Shown here: positions 30,598 through 42,873 of the stretch, piece after piece
Layout: each line of letters begins with the position of its first letter
Position numbering within the stretch: the first letter of the stretch is position 1
Assembly (NCBI GenBank): GCA_905331475.1
Contig: CAJNYU010003816.1
Coordinates: forward strand, 28,554-92,553
Direction of reading: 5' to 3'
Length of the DNA: 64,000 nucleotides
Origin: Rotaria socialis
Lineage: Eukaryota > Rotifera > Eurotatoria > Philodinida > Philodinidae
The notes under the pieces: model-generated
What the model was told of the DNA's origin: nothing
Database searches by the model: none
The model's input: only the letters and a program-made list of their open reading frames with translations
Translations under genes and position numbers: made by a program

Positions 30598-32947
30598 TCA
30601 CAAAGGTAAAAGTGATACATCAACTAAAGATTTCATCAGATTTGTTCCATTAATAAAATGCGTTGTTGCAATAACAAAATCATGATTTTGATCAGCTAAA
30701 AACCTTAATGCTGCAATTTCTCCATATGTTATACCGCCAATAAAAACAACTAAGGTCACTTTTGATTCACTACTTTGTTGTTGTTGTTGTTGTTGTTGCT
30801 GCTGCTGTTGCTGTTGGCCTTGTGGTTTAGTTGTTTTATTCAATGAACTAAGTGATGCTGTTGAACCCTGTCGATGACGTTTTAATTCCATTGGTACTTG
30901 TTGTGTATCAATAAGTGATACACCAGGTAAAATATTCATTGTATCTTGAATATTATTTGTTGCTTGAAAAACAATTTTTTCAATTAAACGTATAATTAAT
31001 GGAGCATATTGATAATAAATATAGTGAATATCTTGTGGATCAGTAACACTCACGGTTTGATCATCTTGTAAAAGATTAAATTCACGTTTTAAACGATCAA
31101 AATATGTTTCAGTGGTTTTAAGCGATGATGCAGTTTTAATCGTATCCGGTACTGATAGTATTCCAACTTGTTCAAGTGCATGAATTAAAACAAGATATTG
31201 TAAACCAAATGTTTGAATAATATCTCTTTTTATCAAATCGTAATCTTTACGTTTCAATTGTGTACCTAATGTTTGTGTTATGATAGATAAATACCGTAAT
31301 ATACAAAATATATCATCCTTCCAAGCTATACGCTCATCGATTTGACGTAAAGCGTCTTGTAATATAGGAGAAAATAACATTGCTAATTGATTAGCTAAAT
31401 ACATATCATAGGTTGCCGTTAATTCTTGTTTTATACAATATGCTAATTCAAGATGTGTTGATAATGTTTGAGTTTTAGCATTTTGATTTGACATTCGAGT
31501 TACAAATTCACGTAGTTCAGCTAGTTTTCTACCTTGAATATTTGATGATGAACCAGAAAAATTAGTATCGAAATCAGTACGTAATTGTCGTTGAGCACGA
31601 GCACCTTCTTGTAGAGTTTTACCAACGGTTATCATATGTAAATAACGTGTATCAGAATATAATTTATCGGTTGTTAATAGACGAACAGCAACTTTATCTT
31701 GTGTAGCTACATCAAGTTTTTGAGCTTCACGAAAATCAGGACTAAACGATGCTGTTGGAACTTCAATACGATTGAATTGAATACCTGAAACAACATAATT
31801 TCAAAATACTATTCTATATGTTGATTTGTGGGGAAATTTTCTTGAGGAATTTTTGCTTCTGATTTGAACATGGAATCTATCGGTTTATTTGAAAGACGCC
31901 GAAATTAATTGTGAAAAATATAGCGGTTCGAAAATAATAAGTTAAAATAAATTCATACAATCCCAATCGAATATGAATGGTTGACTACAACACATATATT
32001 AAAAGTATTACTCTAGCACTCTTCATTAGTTGTTAGGTATTGCAGCAGAAGTTTTACATAGCAAAAGAAAAAAAAATGTTCACCATTTCTCCTATAATCT
32101 TACCGAAAACTTCATCAAGTAAAGCTTCGTACGTTCCCGGTATCATCATAGGTGTGATTAAATCAGTAGATCGATCAATTAAAATAAGATTTTCAATTTG
32201 TGTTGGTACTTTTTTTTCATTATCAGGAACTTCACGTTGCATTCTCATCATACTATCATAGCATTGTTTTGCTTTATCACCTTTAACAAATACATTTGGA
32301 ATGATGCCGTACAATTGTTGTAATGTAATAAGACCATGTGCTAGATTAAATATTGGTGTAGTATCTTTATTTAAATATAAATCTCGAAAACAATCATACG
32401 ATTCCATGGATAATAAATCTGTATCCATAGGCAAAAAATCTAAATTAAGTTCATCAATGATAATATCACCCAGTACACCTCTTTCTTTTAATTTTTCTTC
32501 ACAAACACGTGATTGCCGTGGAACAAATATAATACCGTATTGTTTTGAAACTATTTCTTTTGTTTTTAATTGTTTTAATTTATTCATTTCATCTTTAATC
32601 ATATTGGCAATGATTTCCATATAGATAGGCTTTGGTCGAACAATAAATAGTGTTATCTTATAATCTGATGTATCATGTTGACGTTCTTTAAATATTCGAA
32701 TATCACTTGCGCCAAGTTCATTTAATGCTTGAATATGGCCAAGAAGATTTTTAAGATCATCATCGATAACCACACATTTTTCTTTAGTGAATTGTTTTGG
32801 TAGATTACTTTTTTCCGTAAAAAATTGATTTGTACAACGTTTGATTTGTTGAAGAATTGAATCACGTAAAATAGTTAAATTGATTCGGCCAGTTTTTAAA
32901 TGACTAAAATCTTGTTTTAATGATACACTAGCTGTTTTCGTTGACAT
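30598..32947 (-). CDS. VPS33A: VPS33A, Sec1/Munc18-family subunit of HOPS/CORVET
   Basis: SM protein that binds SNARE bundles for endosome and lysosome fusion. Two exons (32947-32104 and 31784-30598) join in phase to 676 residues; human VPS33A has 596. Family features in order: GRINLTILRDSILQQI, IIFVPRQSRVCEEKLKERGV, LDFLPMDTDLLSMES, GLITLQQLYGIIPNVF, NLILIDRSTDLITPMM and the C-terminal GGITYGEIAALRFL then IATTHFINGT. The wording LLSMES, with the extended match around GLITLQ, favours VPS33A over VPS33B. Extra length comes partly from a Ser/Gln-rich insert with about 14 glutamines (30775-30816) just before the last conserved block. It probably shares a divergent promoter region with the hydrolase gene at 33394. 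Confidence 0.94.
30775..30816. repeat. CAA/CAG trinucleotide tract coding for poly-Gln in VPS33A
   Basis: On the gene strand, about 14 consecutive Gln codons, a CAG-rich half followed by a CAA-rich half. It lies in a linker just before the conserved SKVTLVVFIGG block, so the length is likely tolerated. Confidence 0.9.
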
Positions 32948-33393
32948 GTTTCTTTATTCGATTGCTAAAAAAACAAATAACTGGATAGACGAAGTTCAAT
33001 AATGAAACAAAACAAGCAAAAAAAAGAAGTAAACAATGAGAGATCATTAGCGCTATGAGTTGGTGTGATTAATAACATTGATTGTAGTGGTTTATATTTT
33101 AACCAATAGAAATGCATGAAAAAGATAAAAGCTTCATAATAAGTTGCCGCGCCGAGATCGTGATTCACTAGGAAAACAAGAACTCAAATAAAATGAGAGT
33201 ACGTACTTAATCGTGTGTGCGTTTCGTCTTTTGATGGAGCATCGAAAATAAGAATCATATGATCTATTATTCACTAGTACTGTGAGTACAAATCAAATAT
33301 TATTTGATCCAACATTTGCATTGAATTCCGACGTACGTAAATATATAATTTTAGATTGCTATATATTTATACAGAACTTGCTACTGTAAAACA
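32948..33393. promoter_or_regulatory. Divergent intergenic region between VPS33A and ABHD-like copy 1
   Basis: 446 bp separate the two start codons in head-to-head orientation, so both promoters must lie here. AT-rich; I see no clear core promoter motif. Call is from position only. Confidence 0.4.
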
Positions 33394-35730
33394 ATGATAG
33401 GCAACACATCGAGTATTACTGAAGAGGATGAATCCTATAATAATGATGAGTATAATTATGATCGGGTACAATTTGTTGTTGATCAACGACCAAATATCAG
33501 TCTCTCTAAAAATCAAAATGAACCAATACCACCAATAACATCAACATCAACGTGAGGAGTGCTTCGAGCTTTATTTGTTGTCAAATATTACACTTAAACG
33601 ACAAATATTTGTCGTTTTTTTCTTTTGACATGTTTAGAACTGATTCAAATTCATGGAGCATATTAAATGTTATAAAAAATTTTCTCTCCATTTCGCCATA
33701 CTTACTTGCTAAAGCAGAAGAACAACTATATCAAAGTATTTTAATCATTAATATTGTTCTCTTTTGTTTACGGATAGACATTTTTAGACTTAAAGAGACA
33801 ATATTATGGCGAATACATACATATCCGGTAAGTTGTCAGACGTAAAATATTTTCTTTCTGTTAAATATTTTTCTTAGTGGCGGTAATCTAATTTGGACAG
33901 TTAAAAGTTTAAATCCATCAAAAACCACTATTCCCATTGTACTTATGCATGATTTTGGTTGTGCTAGTGGTATATGGATACTAAATATAGATTTTTTAAG
34001 TGCACGTCATCCTTTATACATGTTTGATATACTTGGTTTTGGTAGGTCATCGCGACCAAATTTCGATCAGACAAATTCAATAAATGCTGAAACAAAATTT
34101 GTCGAAACAATTGAAGATTGGCGTATAGCTGTTGGTTTACAAACAAAATTCTATTTAGTTGGACATGGTTTTGGTGCTTATTTAGCTACTGTATATGCGC
34201 TGAAATATGGCGAATTTATTAAAAAGTTAATTCTTCTTGATCCATGGGGATTCAATCAAAAACCTGATGAAAATCAATTACATTTAAGTATACCATTTTG
34301 GATAAACATGCTTGCGCGTCTTATGCAAAAATTAACATCATTTTCTGCATTCCGTTATCTTGGACCTTTAGGTGAATATATTTTTTTATTTAGTAAAAAT
34401 ATTACTAAGAGTTCTGTCAACTCTGCATTACTGATGTTTCTGGGAATCTCTACTGCGTTTGTCATAGATTAGTTCTTTTAAAGCCTTCGCTTTCATGAGT
34501 GCTTCTTTCTAAATGGAATGCATTAGAAGACAGGCAAGACAGATTCTATTTATAAGTAAAGAATAGTATTACAAGCTGCATACAACGCATTGAGCTCCTT
34601 GCTTAGTTAATCGTGCATAGAAACAACAAGGCTTCCAATTATAAAGAATTCTCGATATTCTTGTTTAACCTTAAAATGAAGATGAATGCTAATAAGACGA
34701 GACACATCGAATCAAAGTAAAGCTTTCGTTATTCAGCTGGTAAATCTAATTTTCATCCGATTACGGGTAGCGTGTATGGGCGTATATATTGAAAGTTTAA
34801 GATGTTGTCTCATTTATTAGAGTTTCTTGGAATTTATAATGTTGATAGATTTTTTTCTCTCGATTCTGTTGATTAAAACATACCATTCCAATGTAACCAA
34901 ATCGAGTCATTACAGGTGGAAAATATTTTATCGAGCTTTTGAATTGTGAGCATTTTGTAAACATAGATTTAAGAGCTGCTTAAAATTTTTAATTTTATCT
35001 TCATAGCTTAATAGAAAAAAGTTTTCGTTTGACTTACAAATATTTGATTTAATTAACTAACAAGAATAGGAAGTTCATTATGAATAAAAATGAAAGTTAA
35101 TGCTCGAACAAAACTTTCTTATTGATTATTTAGGTTTGCCATTGTTAAAAATATTTGCACCACGTTGGAAACGTTTGTCACCAGCCGAGCAGTCAGCTAA
35201 AAAGTCGAACGCACTTTATAAATATTTATATTATGTTAATACTCAACCAGCAAGGTACCCTATTATAACCTAACAAATCATAATAAAATATTCTGTTTTT
35301 TGTTTTTGTTTTTGAAAACGAAAATAGTGGCGATTTAGGTTTTCAAGCAATTGCATCATGGTATGGTTGGGCAAAAGATCCTATAGTTCAATCGGATCAT
35401 ACACGCATAGAAAGTATATCAGATGACATTCCGCTTGTATTTATTTATGGTTCACGTACGAATATTGATAATACAGCTGCACACCAAATTCTTCTTCAAC
35501 GTGGCTCAACTAATACTTCTATTAAAGTAAGCAAAAACAAAAGTCAATCGAAGTCAATGCGATACTTCTGTCTATTGTAGACTATTCATAGTGCTGCACA
35601 TTTCTTTTTTATGGAAAGGCCAATTCAATTTCATGAAGTAATGAGTGACCTATTAAGTGATTTACCGCAAAATGTTCCTACATTAGCATCGGCTGATAGC
35701 ACTATAACTACAGCAATACTTTCACAGTAA
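33394..35730 (+). CDS. ABHD4/ABHD5-like protein, copy 1, nucleophile Ser replaced by Gly
   Basis: Alpha/beta-hydrolase fold protein of the CGI-58/ABHD4 family, which acts on lipid droplets or N-acyl phospholipids. Seven exons join in consistent phase to 427 residues: 33394-33551, 33638-33735, 33778-33841, 33878-34371, 35134-35254, 35328-35526, 35581-35730. Family blocks: GGNLIWTVKSL, MFDILGFGRSSRPNFD, ETKFVETIEDWRIAVGLQ, LILLDPWGFNQKP, SAFRYLGPLG. The nucleophile elbow reads GHGFGA, not GHSxGG, and the oxyanion-hole segment HGFGG reads HDFGC. The His region is SAAHFFFMERP, without the H-x4-D acyltransferase motif. So it should be catalytically dead but folded. Vertebrate ABHD5 also lacks the Ser (GHNLGG) and works as an ATGL coactivator; this change is different. 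One intron (34372-35133) is about 760 bp. Confidence 0.86.
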
Positions 35731-36023
35731 GAAATATGCAATAGATTCCAAATGAACATTTTAGTCAGATGTATGTTAAAAAAAGTATCATTGGTTCCTA
35801 CAAATCAAGTGTTATAGTCTTTCAATTCGTAATTATTGTTTCATCTACATTGCAGTTGCAATATCGTCTATAATATACTTCGATGTATTTAGATTTTGTG
35901 ATTTTTTGTTTTATTTGGATTTTAATATTTTTGAAAACAAGTGATATGTTTTTTTCTTCTTGTCTTCTTAGAGTGAATAAAAAAAATAAAACAAGTGATA
36001 TTTTAGATAATAACGAGAAAAGG

Positions 36024-38372
36024 ATGGCGACGACGAATGAACTTTTATTGTCTCCGGATGAACAATTGACATCACCTTCGAATGCAATCGATGAAATGAT
36101 TTCAATGGCACTTATTCATGAAAATTTAAATAATCAAAACTCTCCTATAGAACAATTACCAACAGAATCTACTAAGAAAAAAATTTCGTCGACTAGGTTC
36201 GTATATCTAACGAAAGAAATCGACATTGTTGTATTTTGGGTATTTAGTAATTAGACCGAATTATTTCTTATCAAACATTTTAGAATTTCATTCTCGTTTG
36301 CATCACATAACTATTCTTAGGTACGTTTCTCAAGAGAAAAGAGCTTTGGTAGATATATCTTTTTATAAACACATGCGACCTGATGAAGATTGTTCGTGTC
36401 AAATTAATACTGCATGAGAAGACATCGAAAGATAAATAATGATTTCTATACACGAATAAATATCAAATTAAGAATTATTGCACTGTAGCGATCACAGAAA
36501 GTCACATATTCATGGAATGACTTGTGCGAATGTAACAAAACTGATGATTGACTTCAATAAGTATTAATAGTAATCTTTCTGACAACTTAATTTAATTCTT
36601 GAATGAAAACCTGCATGTATTAGAATAATCGTAAGTTTTTCTTACCTTGATGTATTTCTTGCTCATTAGATATTCTTACAAGATAAATTTAAAGGAATTT
36701 TCTTTTTGAATCGACTCCAAATAATGTCTAGTTGTGCTATGTTTCAAGAAAGACTATTTGTACTTCTAAATTTTTGCTGATTAGATTGTGCATGTGCATG
36801 TGCATGTGCATGAAGGGTAATATCCGTGCACTCGGTTACATCCTGTGTTACTATTGTTTCGTGACGATTTGTTCAAGAACACCCTAAATAACCTCGGGGA
36901 TTTACCCAATCGGAAAAGTTCCGTTTACTATAATATGTCAATCTAATGAAAAACTTTTACAGGATCATTTATGACAAAGTGAATTTTTACAATTAAAATA
37001 AAACAAAATTTAGCTTCATGATTATAATACTAGACCGATAAGCTCTGCTTTAACTTCTAATTACATTCGAAACATGATACTAAAAAATGATAAATCGTTG
37101 AAAATTTAATATAACAGCTCTTTTCCTTACATTCAAAAACAATTCATTGAGCCTATCATTTTAGCCGTTTTCGTACAATTGAAACATTAAAACGACTTTC
37201 ATGGAAAAATAGTGGTCCCGAACAATTAGCACGTGCTGAAATGAAAATATTTGAAACATTAAAATCACAATTTCAAGGTCGTTATATTCCTGTTTTAAAT
37301 AATACACAAAAAATTTGGTCGATTTGTGCAAATTTAACATCGACCAATATTCCTGTTGTACTTATTCATGGATTTGGTGGTGGCGTCGGTTTATGGAGTT
37401 TAAATCTCGATCAATTATGTCTTGATCGACCGGTTTACGCTTTTGATCTACCCGGTTTTGCACACAGTAGTCGACCAGTATTTAGTCGTGATCCAATTGA
37501 AGCCGAAAGCCAATTTGTTGAGATGATCGAAGAATGGAGAATAAATATGGGATTAAATGGACCATTTATAATACTTGGCCATAGTTTTGGTGGCTTTCTA
37601 ACTGCTGCCTATGCTATTCGCTATCCGAAATATATCGTGCAAATTGTTTTAGTTGATCCATGGGGTTTCGGTCATAAGCCAGACAATTGGCAAACATCAC
37701 CCATGCAACGTATACCACCATGGTTACGATCTTTTTCATCAGTCATGATGAAATTTTCTCCACTTGCTGGACTTCGCGTTGCCGGACCGTTTGGTAAGAG
37801 GCAAAAAAAGAAGCGAATGAATTTCTCGCTTTCTTTTTTGTTGATAATTACATTTTGTATTTGATTAGGTGTTCACATAATGAAATATCTTCGACAGGAT
37901 TTACGTGTTAAATTTCAAAAGTTATTTGATGATGATAGAGTATTAGAATATTTATATCATTGCAATGCTCAAGTGCCGACTGGTGAAGAGGGTTTTCGAA
38001 CAATAAGTGATCTTCTTGCTTGGTCAAAAAGTGAATATTTTCGTGCAATTGTTTTACTTTTAGATAAATATTATTTTTCAATATTTTCAGATCCTATGAT
38101 TGATAGAATACATTTAATTGATGAACGAATTCCAATACATTTTCTTCACGGTGAACAATCATGGATTGAAATTGATTCATCTTGGATAGCTCAAGGAAAA
38201 CGTGATAATGTATTTATAGATACGATGAAAGATGCGGGTCATCATGTAAATTACAAAGAAAAAAACATTTCTCTACTATTTTATTCTTGTTGTCTGTATT
38301 TTTAAGGTCTATGCTGATGCACCCGACGAATTTGATATATTTTTAAAGAAAACTCTAATGAACAAAGAATGA
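36024..38372 (+). CDS. ABHD4/ABHD5-like hydrolase, copy 2, catalytic Ser present
   Basis: Tandem paralogue of the gene at 33394-35730. Exons 36024-36196, 37165-37793, 37869-38245 and 38307-38372 join in phase to 414 residues (ABHD4 and ABHD5 about 340-350). Blocks: LARAEMKIFETLKSQFQGRY, VVLIHGFGGGVGLWSLN, VYAFDLPGFAHSSRP, QFVEMIEEWRINMGLNGP, nucleophile elbow GHSFGG, LVDPWGFGHKP, LRVAGPFG, LYHCNAQVPTGEEGF, and a C-terminal AGHHVYAD that gives the His and an H-x4-D motif. So it looks active as lipase, N-acyl-phospholipid hydrolase or acyltransferase. The N-terminal ~58 residues are polar and unconserved. The start is the first ATG after an acceptor-like TCTTCTTAG at 35971, so a non-coding or extra 5' exon is possible. 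Intron 1 is 968 bp and holds a short TGTGCA repeat. Confidence 0.88.
36787..36812. repeat. TGTGCA hexamer repeat
   Basis: About four perfect units of TGTGCA in intron 1 of ABHD-like copy 2. Confidence 0.9.
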
Positions 38373-39252
38373 CACACCCACATTACCATACTCAAACAAC
38401 AGATAAATGTATAATTATTATGTATAGTCTTGGTGCTTATAAAATAAACTGTGATCGCTGAGAACAATTACCAAAAACAAATTTCTTTTTATAAAAATGT
38501 GTCGCATTTATATTTATGGAAAGATCCCACGATGACGATAAAAAATTCAATGATTGAATAATTCTTTGTTTCTATTGGGCTTATCAAAAACGAAAATAGT
38601 TTCATTTCCATATTGTTTGTAATTGTAAAAATAGAACATGAGTGTTGTAAGATTTAATTCGATTTATATTTAATGAATAAAATAAATGATGAACAGTTTA
38701 AATGCATTGTGACTGTGTGAAATATGTTGATCTAATGAAATTCGTAGGCTAGACGCAGTAAGGCCGTTGTGGTAGAATTAATGATCATATCAAACTCAAA
38801 TAAATCAAATAAAAGGTTAACCATGCATTTTTCTTGTATATAAATATCAAATGTACTTTTCTTCGATGCTCTATATGATTATCTAGGTTGAATAGTGTCA
38901 ATATACGCAATTATTATTATGCATATTTGTTAGTCAAAATGAAAAATAAATACCAATCGATAACTCGTACGAACTATTTATTTTGCGGTGCGCAGGAAAA
39001 GTCATGACTTCAATTGCATAAGTAGGCTTCGTTATCTGTTGAATAGATAAATCATGTTCAACAGAAATTCTATCATATATACAGGAAACAATGATTTTTT
39101 TTGCTATTTTTATAGTAATTAGTGTTGACACAGTGCCTATTGACTTATGAACTCAGTTACATTTGATTCTTTCAGAGCAAGGTCATGTGAAATCTCCTTA
39201 ATACTTTGAATGTTGTTGGATTAGATTTTATTTCTTTTGGATAGAAAAAAAA
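38373..39252. other. Intergenic between convergent genes, no gene seen
   Basis: 880 bp of AT-rich sequence between convergent ends; holds AATAAA-like polyadenylation signals. A 65-codon minus frame (38934-39131) has no domain. Confidence 0.5.
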
Positions 39253-40743
39253 TCAGTGATAATCAATAAAGTATAAAGATCGAATTTGAAGACATAGAAA
39301 GCTGAAGTAAATAAAATTCTTATATGAAATCAGTATAGAAGACGTGGAACGAGTATTTGCGTCAATGGTCAATGGTGGACGTTTGGAAAATCGAATAGCG
39401 TTAAAAACTGATTTTTGATTTAATGATTTCAAATAAACATTTTGACGTCCCGGATTCAGTAGAAAATCTCCGACGGATATCCAACGTGAGAAACTATTTT
39501 GTTGATCATAGATGTATCCATCGTCTCCATCTGTAACATTATATGCATCTGTTACAGCAACATTCAATCGAGCGTTCACACTCATTGATGAATCAAAAAA
39601 TGACGGATTCCATACTGATACCGTATAAACGCCACGTTCAGATAAAGTCGGATGAATAATACACGAGCCATTGAATTCGATTAACGATTGTCCGATGTTA
39701 TCTTTTGGAAGTGATGATGTATATTTGATTGAATAATTTGAACAAGTATAAATATCTGGATTATCCGTCGTAAATATTATGGTTGATGGAGAATTCAGTG
39801 AAAATTTAGCAAGAACCATTTCAGCAAAACGACCAAGAATATAATAATCACTTGCACCTCTTTGATAGCCATTGCTAAACGCAGAAAGAATGATTTCTTT
39901 TCCATTCGGTAATATCATATAAGCTATTTCTTCAATTGTATCATAGGCATTTCCAGATTTTGAATAAATTATGGTACCAGCTGGTAAGCCGTTACCAAAC
40001 GTTGTATGATCACTTTCTAATGTACGATAAAGCATAGGTTTCATATATTGTAGTTCATTTTGAGGACGTGCTTGCATTAGATAGAGCATAAAAGATGCTG
40101 TACAACATGATTGTAAAAGATTACGGGAATAAGGAGTTCGAAGTAGCACAGATTCGCTACCGATTGGTGATTGACCTGAATTTGTCGGATATGTTTTACT
40201 GCGAATTATTTGATTTTCATAGACATTAAGTTCTTTTAATAAACGTTCAATTGATAAACGTTCAGAGAGCCAATTAGACCAACGAGTATCATTCGTTGAA
40301 GTTAAATCCTCAATATTTGTCGTATTTGTTATGGCATCAACAACATAGCCTGTATCTAAATTTGATGAAACTACGACCATAGGTCGAACATATCTATCGA
40401 GACAATCAATTGATTGACCTTGTTTTTTACACCAATCTATTGCTGCATACATATACATTAATTTGACTGTTGATGCTGGATACTCTATTAAGGTACCATT
40501 TACACTGCCCCTTTTCCATGTTTGTGTATTCTCTTCTCTGATAAGTATTGTTGCAGATAGTCGAGTGAATTTACTTGAGACTTGTTTTGCAAGAAAATCG
40601 TCACGAACTTCTTTAATACCCAAAGCTAACGTTTCATCGTTAATAATCTCTACAGATGGTATTTGATTACAGCCACATTCTTCACTAATCACATTAGTAA
40701 TCAAAAGACAAAAAGTAACTATACAATAGCAACTAAACTTCAT
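39253..40743 (-). CDS. Secreted class A beta-lactamase-like serine hydrolase with golvesin-like C-terminal domain
   Basis: Single intronless frame of 496 residues. A signal peptide covers residues 1-20 (hydrophobic core CIVTFCLLITNVIS). Residues about 40-315 have the layout of a class A beta-lactamase or related penicillin-binding serine hydrolase: S-x-x-K as STVK at 91-94, an SDN-type motif as SSN at 126-128, and a KTG-type motif as KSG at 262-264. Residues about 325-455 look like a golvesin/xanthan-lyase-type beta-sandwich (GVYTVSVWNPSFF, RWISVGDFLLNPG, VFNAIRFSKRP). The C-terminus is hydrophobic (FIYFSFLCLQIRSLYF), perhaps a membrane or GPI-type anchor. The domain pair and lack of introns next to intron-rich genes suggest a bacterial origin, common in bdelloids; codon use looks like the neighbours. 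The substrate is unknown; activity on beta-lactams is not implied. Confidence 0.85.
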   Translation of the reverse strand: MKFSCYCIVTFCLLITNVISEECGCNQIPSVEIINDETLALGIKEVRDDFLAKQVSSKFTRLSATILIREENTQTWKRGSVNGTLIEYPASTVKLMYMYAAIDWCKKQGQSIDCLDRYVRPMVVVSSNLDTGYVVDAITNTTNIEDLTSTNDTRWSNWLSERLSIERLLKELNVYENQIIRSKTYPTNSGQSPIGSESVLLRTPYSRNLLQSCCTASFMLYLMQARPQNELQYMKPMLYRTLESDHTTFGNGLPAGTIIYSKSGNAYDTIEEIAYMILPNGKEIILSAFSNGYQRGASDYYILGRFAEMVLAKFSLNSPSTIIFTTDNPDIYTCSNYSIKYTSSLPKDNIGQSLIEFNGSCIIHPTLSERGVYTVSVWNPSFFDSSMSVNARLNVAVTDAYNVTDGDDGYIYDQQNSFSRWISVGDFLLNPGRQNVYLKSLNQKSVFNAIRFSKRPPLTIDANTRSTSSILISYKNFIYFSFLCLQIRSLYFIDYH

Positions 40744-41945
40744 CTTTCATGTGACAAGAACACTTATGCAGCTGATAAGCGTCAAACAGAGCAACTATCA
40801 AAATAAAAACGAAAGACAAAACTTTTGATATCATGACTATAAACTACTCCTCACGTATATGATACCGTTTGAAATTGAATGACATTTATCTTTTATAAAA
40901 AATAAAAATAAATCTTTATGTCTATATACTCAATTGATGGATCTTTATTTATCAAGAAAATGAAGTCTATTAATGTTCTAATTAGGGCACACCTACACTA
41001 ATGCTGAGCGTAGGAAAATGAATAGGAAATACGGGTAATACAAAAGAAGGAAACAACAAAGCAAACTTTTCTGAAATTATGTTGGTTATTTTATTACTAT
41101 GTAAATCATTGTAAAAATAATAGGGCGAAGCAAATAAAAAATTTTGTGCTTGTAATAATTTTGTTTTGCTATGTCATGAAAGATAAAAACTCAAAATTAA
41201 TGTAATTTTATTTTTGTTTGGCGTTGATCTTAGCCTAGGAAGCTCTTGTTTAGTTTATTTGGAGGTTTTACACAATAATTATGGGCTTAAGCCGGTAAAG
41301 GTTAATTAACAAATTTATTTGATCTTTTTTTTTTACTCTAAATAAATATTTAAGTTACTCTAAAAATAATTACATATACACCGAGACAAGATATAATAAT
41401 CTAATAGTTCGAACATGACGTTGTGTCATATACTAGAGAGAAAAAAAGAAATCATGAGAGTGTAGTATTCTTTTTTAAATTGTTATTCATTTTTAAATTT
41501 GAACAAATAGAAAAAATGCGTGATTATGCTAGCGGTAGTTTTACTGGACTGTGTATCTCTCGATATTATACACATGAGAGAAGAGAGAAGTTGAGTAATT
41601 AGAATTATTAAAAAGAATATATATATATATATATAAGACATTGTCGATTCTGATCATAATTCCTTTTTATTCGTTTGCTTATCTCAAGAATAGAGAGTAT
41701 ATTTCAAAATAAATACACATGGAATTTTTTAATGCAGCCAATATTAGTAGATGTAGTAAGAGAAAACGATGAATGAGGAGAATTATAGCACACGGTTATG
41801 TCTTTTTTCACTTCGAACAGTAGAGATTTAAGGTTTCTGTTAGTATGTGAGAGTGTGAATTAATCAAGATTTAAATGTAATTTTTTCCTTTGAACATATT
41901 TGGAATAGAATTAAATATTTATTCTTATCATTTTAGTTATAAATC
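40744..41945. other. 1.2-kb intergenic region, no gene seen
   Basis: Very AT-rich between divergent genes. Holds an AT dinucleotide run near 41615-41635. No supported coding sequence. Confidence 0.5.
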
Positions 41946-42343
41946 ATGTCTAGATTTTCTTGTGTATCTGTCCTTATTATCATATGCGTTATTGTTTTTC
42001 AACTATCTATGAACGAATGTCGCCCTCTGCATAAAAAAATTGTTATTGATGGCCATGAATGGACGGTGCCCAATGAACCTGGTTGGGAAGAAAGTAAGGG
42101 TTTATTTGTACTTTTTTTTAAAACTAAATTGTTCTTGTTTTCCAATGAATAGTTTTACAAGTAGTTGAACCAATGCGTCATCAATTGTTAGCGAATTGTG
42201 CTACAAGTCGTGAATGTCGGTTAGCTGCTGAACAACTACGTAAAATATTTTTGCAATATCCTGTTTCGTCGAAATATTACGATGATTCCACGCAGACTGA
42301 TAACGCTAAACATAATCCCAATTTAATTTTTAAATGGGGATAA
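41946..42343 (+). CDS. Small secreted protein, function unknown
   Basis: Two exons (41946-42093 and 42153-42343) join in phase 1 to 112 residues. A clear signal peptide lies at residues about 1-25 (VSVLIIICVIVFQLS). The mature part is short, with a basic segment (RPLHKKIVIDGHEW), a Pro-Asn-Glu-Pro turn, and after the intron NCATSRECRLAAEQLRKIF, in which two Cys could pair. Without splicing the frame stops after 68 residues. It may be a secreted peptide or hormone-like precursor, but there is no dibasic-bounded amidated peptide that would prove it, and I recognise no family. Confidence 0.7.
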
Positions 42344-42589
42344 TGTGTTTTTATGATTCATATTGATTGACATACTTATTAAAGCAAAAAAAATGAAATA
42401 GGATGAATTTCTAACTTGATTTATTTCTATAATTCCAAATCAAATAATTTTAAAACAGTAGTAGCGTTTTTTTTCTCGTTTGAATAATGTATTTCTATGT
42501 AAATTGAAGTAAATTATCCATCTTGATTTTTTTGATTTATGTATTCAACAAGAAATTATAGGAAAAAGTTTTAATATTTTGATCAGGGA

Positions 42590-42715
42590 TGGACAGCTCC
42601 GACTCAGTTCCAGTCACTAATGACGCGCTCCGCTCCGACTCCGTCCCAGGGTAGAAAAGTTCCCTCCGATTCCGCTCTGACTCCGCTCCAGCTCCGCTTT
42701 ACTGAAAAAGCGTCT
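42590..42715. repeat. Degenerate CTCCG-rich minisatellite
   Basis: About 125 bp of repeated GCTCCG, GACTCC and CTCCGCTCC motifs, strongly GC-rich against an AT-rich background. No reading frame. No clear terminal inverted repeat was found around this one. Confidence 0.7.
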
Positions 42716-42873
42716 TTCCTATTTTTCTTGAAGTTAGATGATATTCAATGAATTTCACGTTCCTCTTCAGCATACACACACACACACACACATATATATG
42801 TTGTGGTCAAAATTCAAATCTAGTCAAATTTTAAATTTGCCCGGTAAAATTCAAATTAAAAGTTTGCCCAATA

